64,000 nt of DNA from Sindora glabra. Lineage: Eukaryota > Streptophyta > Magnoliopsida > Fabales > Fabaceae. Below are positions 61,807 to 64,000 of this stretch, in pieces; position 1 is the first letter of the stretch; the number at the start of each line of letters is the position of its first letter. Below the pieces are notes generated by a model. That model was given only the letters and a program-made list of their open reading frames with translations. It was not told the DNA's origin and searched no databases. The stretch spans positions 3,237,151 to 3,301,150 of the forward strand of contig CM035235.1 of NCBI GenBank assembly GCA_020226215.1, read 5' to 3'. Both the position numbers and the translations under genes were made by a program.

Positions 61807-64000
61807 CATTACAAAAAAGGCTATATTGACAATTGTCATTAGAATAGTCATAAATGTCATAGGTATGGAGTCTTGCAAATGACATGTTGTCAGTATAGGT
61901 CTTGTTGGTATAAAGTGGTGGTTATTGACACCTACACCGACAAAGTGATGTCATCGCAGTAGGATTAGGCATACCAACAACATATGTTATCGGCATATTG
62001 CCTGACATGAGTCTTTGACATAGGCTTATACTAGCCATATATTGTTAGTATAGGTTTTAATCTTATATAGAAGATATTATTGTTAGTATACTCCATTTTT
62101 TTATTTAAAAAAAGCTTATATAGATGATAATGTTGTTAATATAACCTTATTTTACTTTTTAAAATTTTATTTAATTAAATTTTAATAATTATTTTAAATA
62201 GTAACTATTATCCAATAAAATTTCAACACTTTATTTTTCTAAATTAATAAAAATTAAAATTTAATTTTATTAATTGTAATAATAAATCAAACAAATGAAA
62301 AATATACAAAGTAAAATCCTAAATGATATAACAAATCATCACAACATTAATAAATAACTAAGTGAAGTACTTAGTGAAAAATATATATACAATATAAAAA
62401 GTTGTTTAACTAGATAATATTTAGTGGGATCATTGTCACTAGCATCATCTCTATCATCACCTAAACGATGGGGAAGAGATGCAGGTTAGGGCTGTGCATT
62501 GTAGGAACAAAATAATTAAGTGAGGCCAGTATAGGATGCAATGGAGGATGAGTCAGTAGTGCAAAAGGTAGAGGTAGATCTATCTTGTGCTAGGAGTGGA
62601 TAGCTGATATATTGTGTCCATGTAGCTTTGGTTCTGCTCTTGCTTTTATTATTGATAAAGAATATGCTTCTCTTATGCTTGTATGACCTGTTGACTTAGG
62701 CACTGTAGCTTTGCATATCAACAATCAATTTGCATCTTATTGTTATAATGAAAAAAAAATGTTGTAGTCAAACTAGTTATGTTAGGAGTAGCATATGAGC
62801 AACCCTTTTTCTGCCTTTGATGAGTGCTGAGCACTTCATCGACAATGAAAGCTTTTCAATTGGCATTGAAGTCATCGAAACCAATGGACAATACATTAGA
62901 CTATACAACTTGTTGGTGGCCACTGCATCATCTTGCCTTGATTGAGATAACAAAAATCAAATTGGATGAGTCAATTTTTTTATAAGTTTTCTAATTTTAA
63001 GAAATAAGAATTAAATTATTTACAAAAGCATCGGTGGCAACTAGATGCACTAATTGCCCTATTTGATACGTATGATAGTCCCTAAAACTTTTTGTTATTG
63101 GTTATAGCTTAATTGTATCCTTATTTCTCTTGTGCCAATTTTACTAAAAAATAAGGCACATAATATTAATAAGATGTTGAAGAATTTTGTAAAGTTTGTG
63201 AATATTCACTTAACATATCTTGTCATATTAGTATGATGCAATGAAATTCGATCCATGTGATCATTATACAACTTCTTGGACTTGTTGTCATTATTTCTTT
63301 GGATAACTCCTACAAATTTATAGCAAAAATTTACAATAATAAGAGTGAAATATAATTGCAAATTTAAAATGATGACTTTTTCTTTACTTTATCCTTACAC
63401 TATACTCCTTACTATCAAAGCAAGCACATAACCTTTCCTAATGCTCCATTAGCCTATCCTAAGCAACCATTCACCTAGCACTTTGCATGTTAAGATTATC
63501 CTCATTGGCCGTATGCTCTAAAAATTTTCCTATTGAGCTCCTGCTTTTAATATCAATATTAATTCACTATAGTTCACATGATATGGAGATCATAGTGCTC
63601 AATTTCTCTAATGATATGTCCACAAACTCGAAGTAGGATTGCATAAGAAAACATGTGACAAGCATGCAATTAATGTATCAAATAATTTTAATATCAAATA
63701 TAAAATAATAAGAAAAATATGTTGAATGATACTTACTTTATGGAAGGGCTTGCAATGCTACTTCATAACACATTGATTTCATGAGGGAAATGGTTAGAGT
63801 TTTTATCCCACATATGCCGTGCACTTGTCTCTTTATCAAAGTGGACTGGTAATGGTTTAACATTTTACTTTTGAAATTTCTTGTGAACATTCAATAACCT
63901 ACCCTTGCCATGCTTTTTAGTTAATGACTTTCAAATATAACATAATGAGAGTATTATGGCTTTATAGGAAATAAATGCTGAAATGAATAATATAATATAA
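61807..64000. mobile_element. CACTA (En/Spm) transposon, left end, runs off the window
   Basis: Begins CATTACAAAAAAGGCTAT (CACTACAAGAAA-type terminus) right after CCAACATT. The first 300 bp are dense in subterminal phrases such as GTCAGTATAGG, TGTTAGTATAGG and CACCTACACCGAC. From 63781 on the sequence matches 29821-30060 in the B spacer, showing it is the same element. No intact frame in the visible 2.2 kb. The ATT at 61804-61806 pairs with the ATT at 35810-35812 as the expected 3-bp duplication. Confidence 0.8.

Noticed and set aside
1..64000. CRISPR arrays, operons, ribosome binding sites, rRNA or tRNA genes
   Set aside because: None seen; the spliced genes, LTR elements and CACTA elements show plant nuclear DNA, where bacterial features do not apply.

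Overview
This window looks like nuclear DNA of a flowering plant, most likely a eudicot. It is strongly AT-rich, genes are sparse and split by GT-AG introns, and the spacers are full of decayed plant transposons (Ty1/copia, CACTA/En-Spm, a Mutator-type MITE and fold-back elements). The only host genes I can support are copies of one gene family, the tropinone-reductase-like (SDR65C-type) short-chain dehydrogenases/reductases. I see no rRNA, tRNA, CRISPR or bacterial features. The species cannot be fixed from the sequence; a rosid is a guess.

Four SDR copies lie in tandem on the minus strand. Copy A (3691-3779) has only exon 1 in the window; its intron 1 is cut by a decayed copia element that fills 1-3685. 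Copy B (17468-28207) has all five exons intact (266 aa) although intron 2 holds a 6-kb copia element in the opposite orientation (19688-25651) and a small Mutator-type MITE (27139-27311). Copy C (37725-42195) is intact (266 aa) with a compact intron 2. Copy D (53854-57799) is a pseudogene: it has lost its start codon, TATA box, most of exon 4 and the exon 2 donor, carries two premature stops, and its catalytic Tyr is changed to His.

The spacers show how the array grew. The spacer upstream of A (3780-17467) matches the one upstream of C (42196-53853) over nearly its whole length, including an internal 1-kb duplication with a CACTA remnant. The spacers upstream of B (28208-37724) and D (57800-64000) instead share promoter-distal sequence and the same ancestral CACTA insertion: D shows its left end, B its right end with a degenerate TNP2 transposase. 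The simplest reading is that an A-B pair was duplicated to give (A-B)(C-D), followed by copy-specific insertions and deletions.

B and C are the probable working genes: NADPH-dependent SDRs with intact cofactor motif, NNAG motif and Asn-Ser-Tyr-Lys tetrad, each with a TATA box 95 bp from the ATG. Their substrate is unknown. Their N-terminal halves (exons 1-2) are nearly identical, while exons 3-5, which carry the active site and substrate loop, differ much more.
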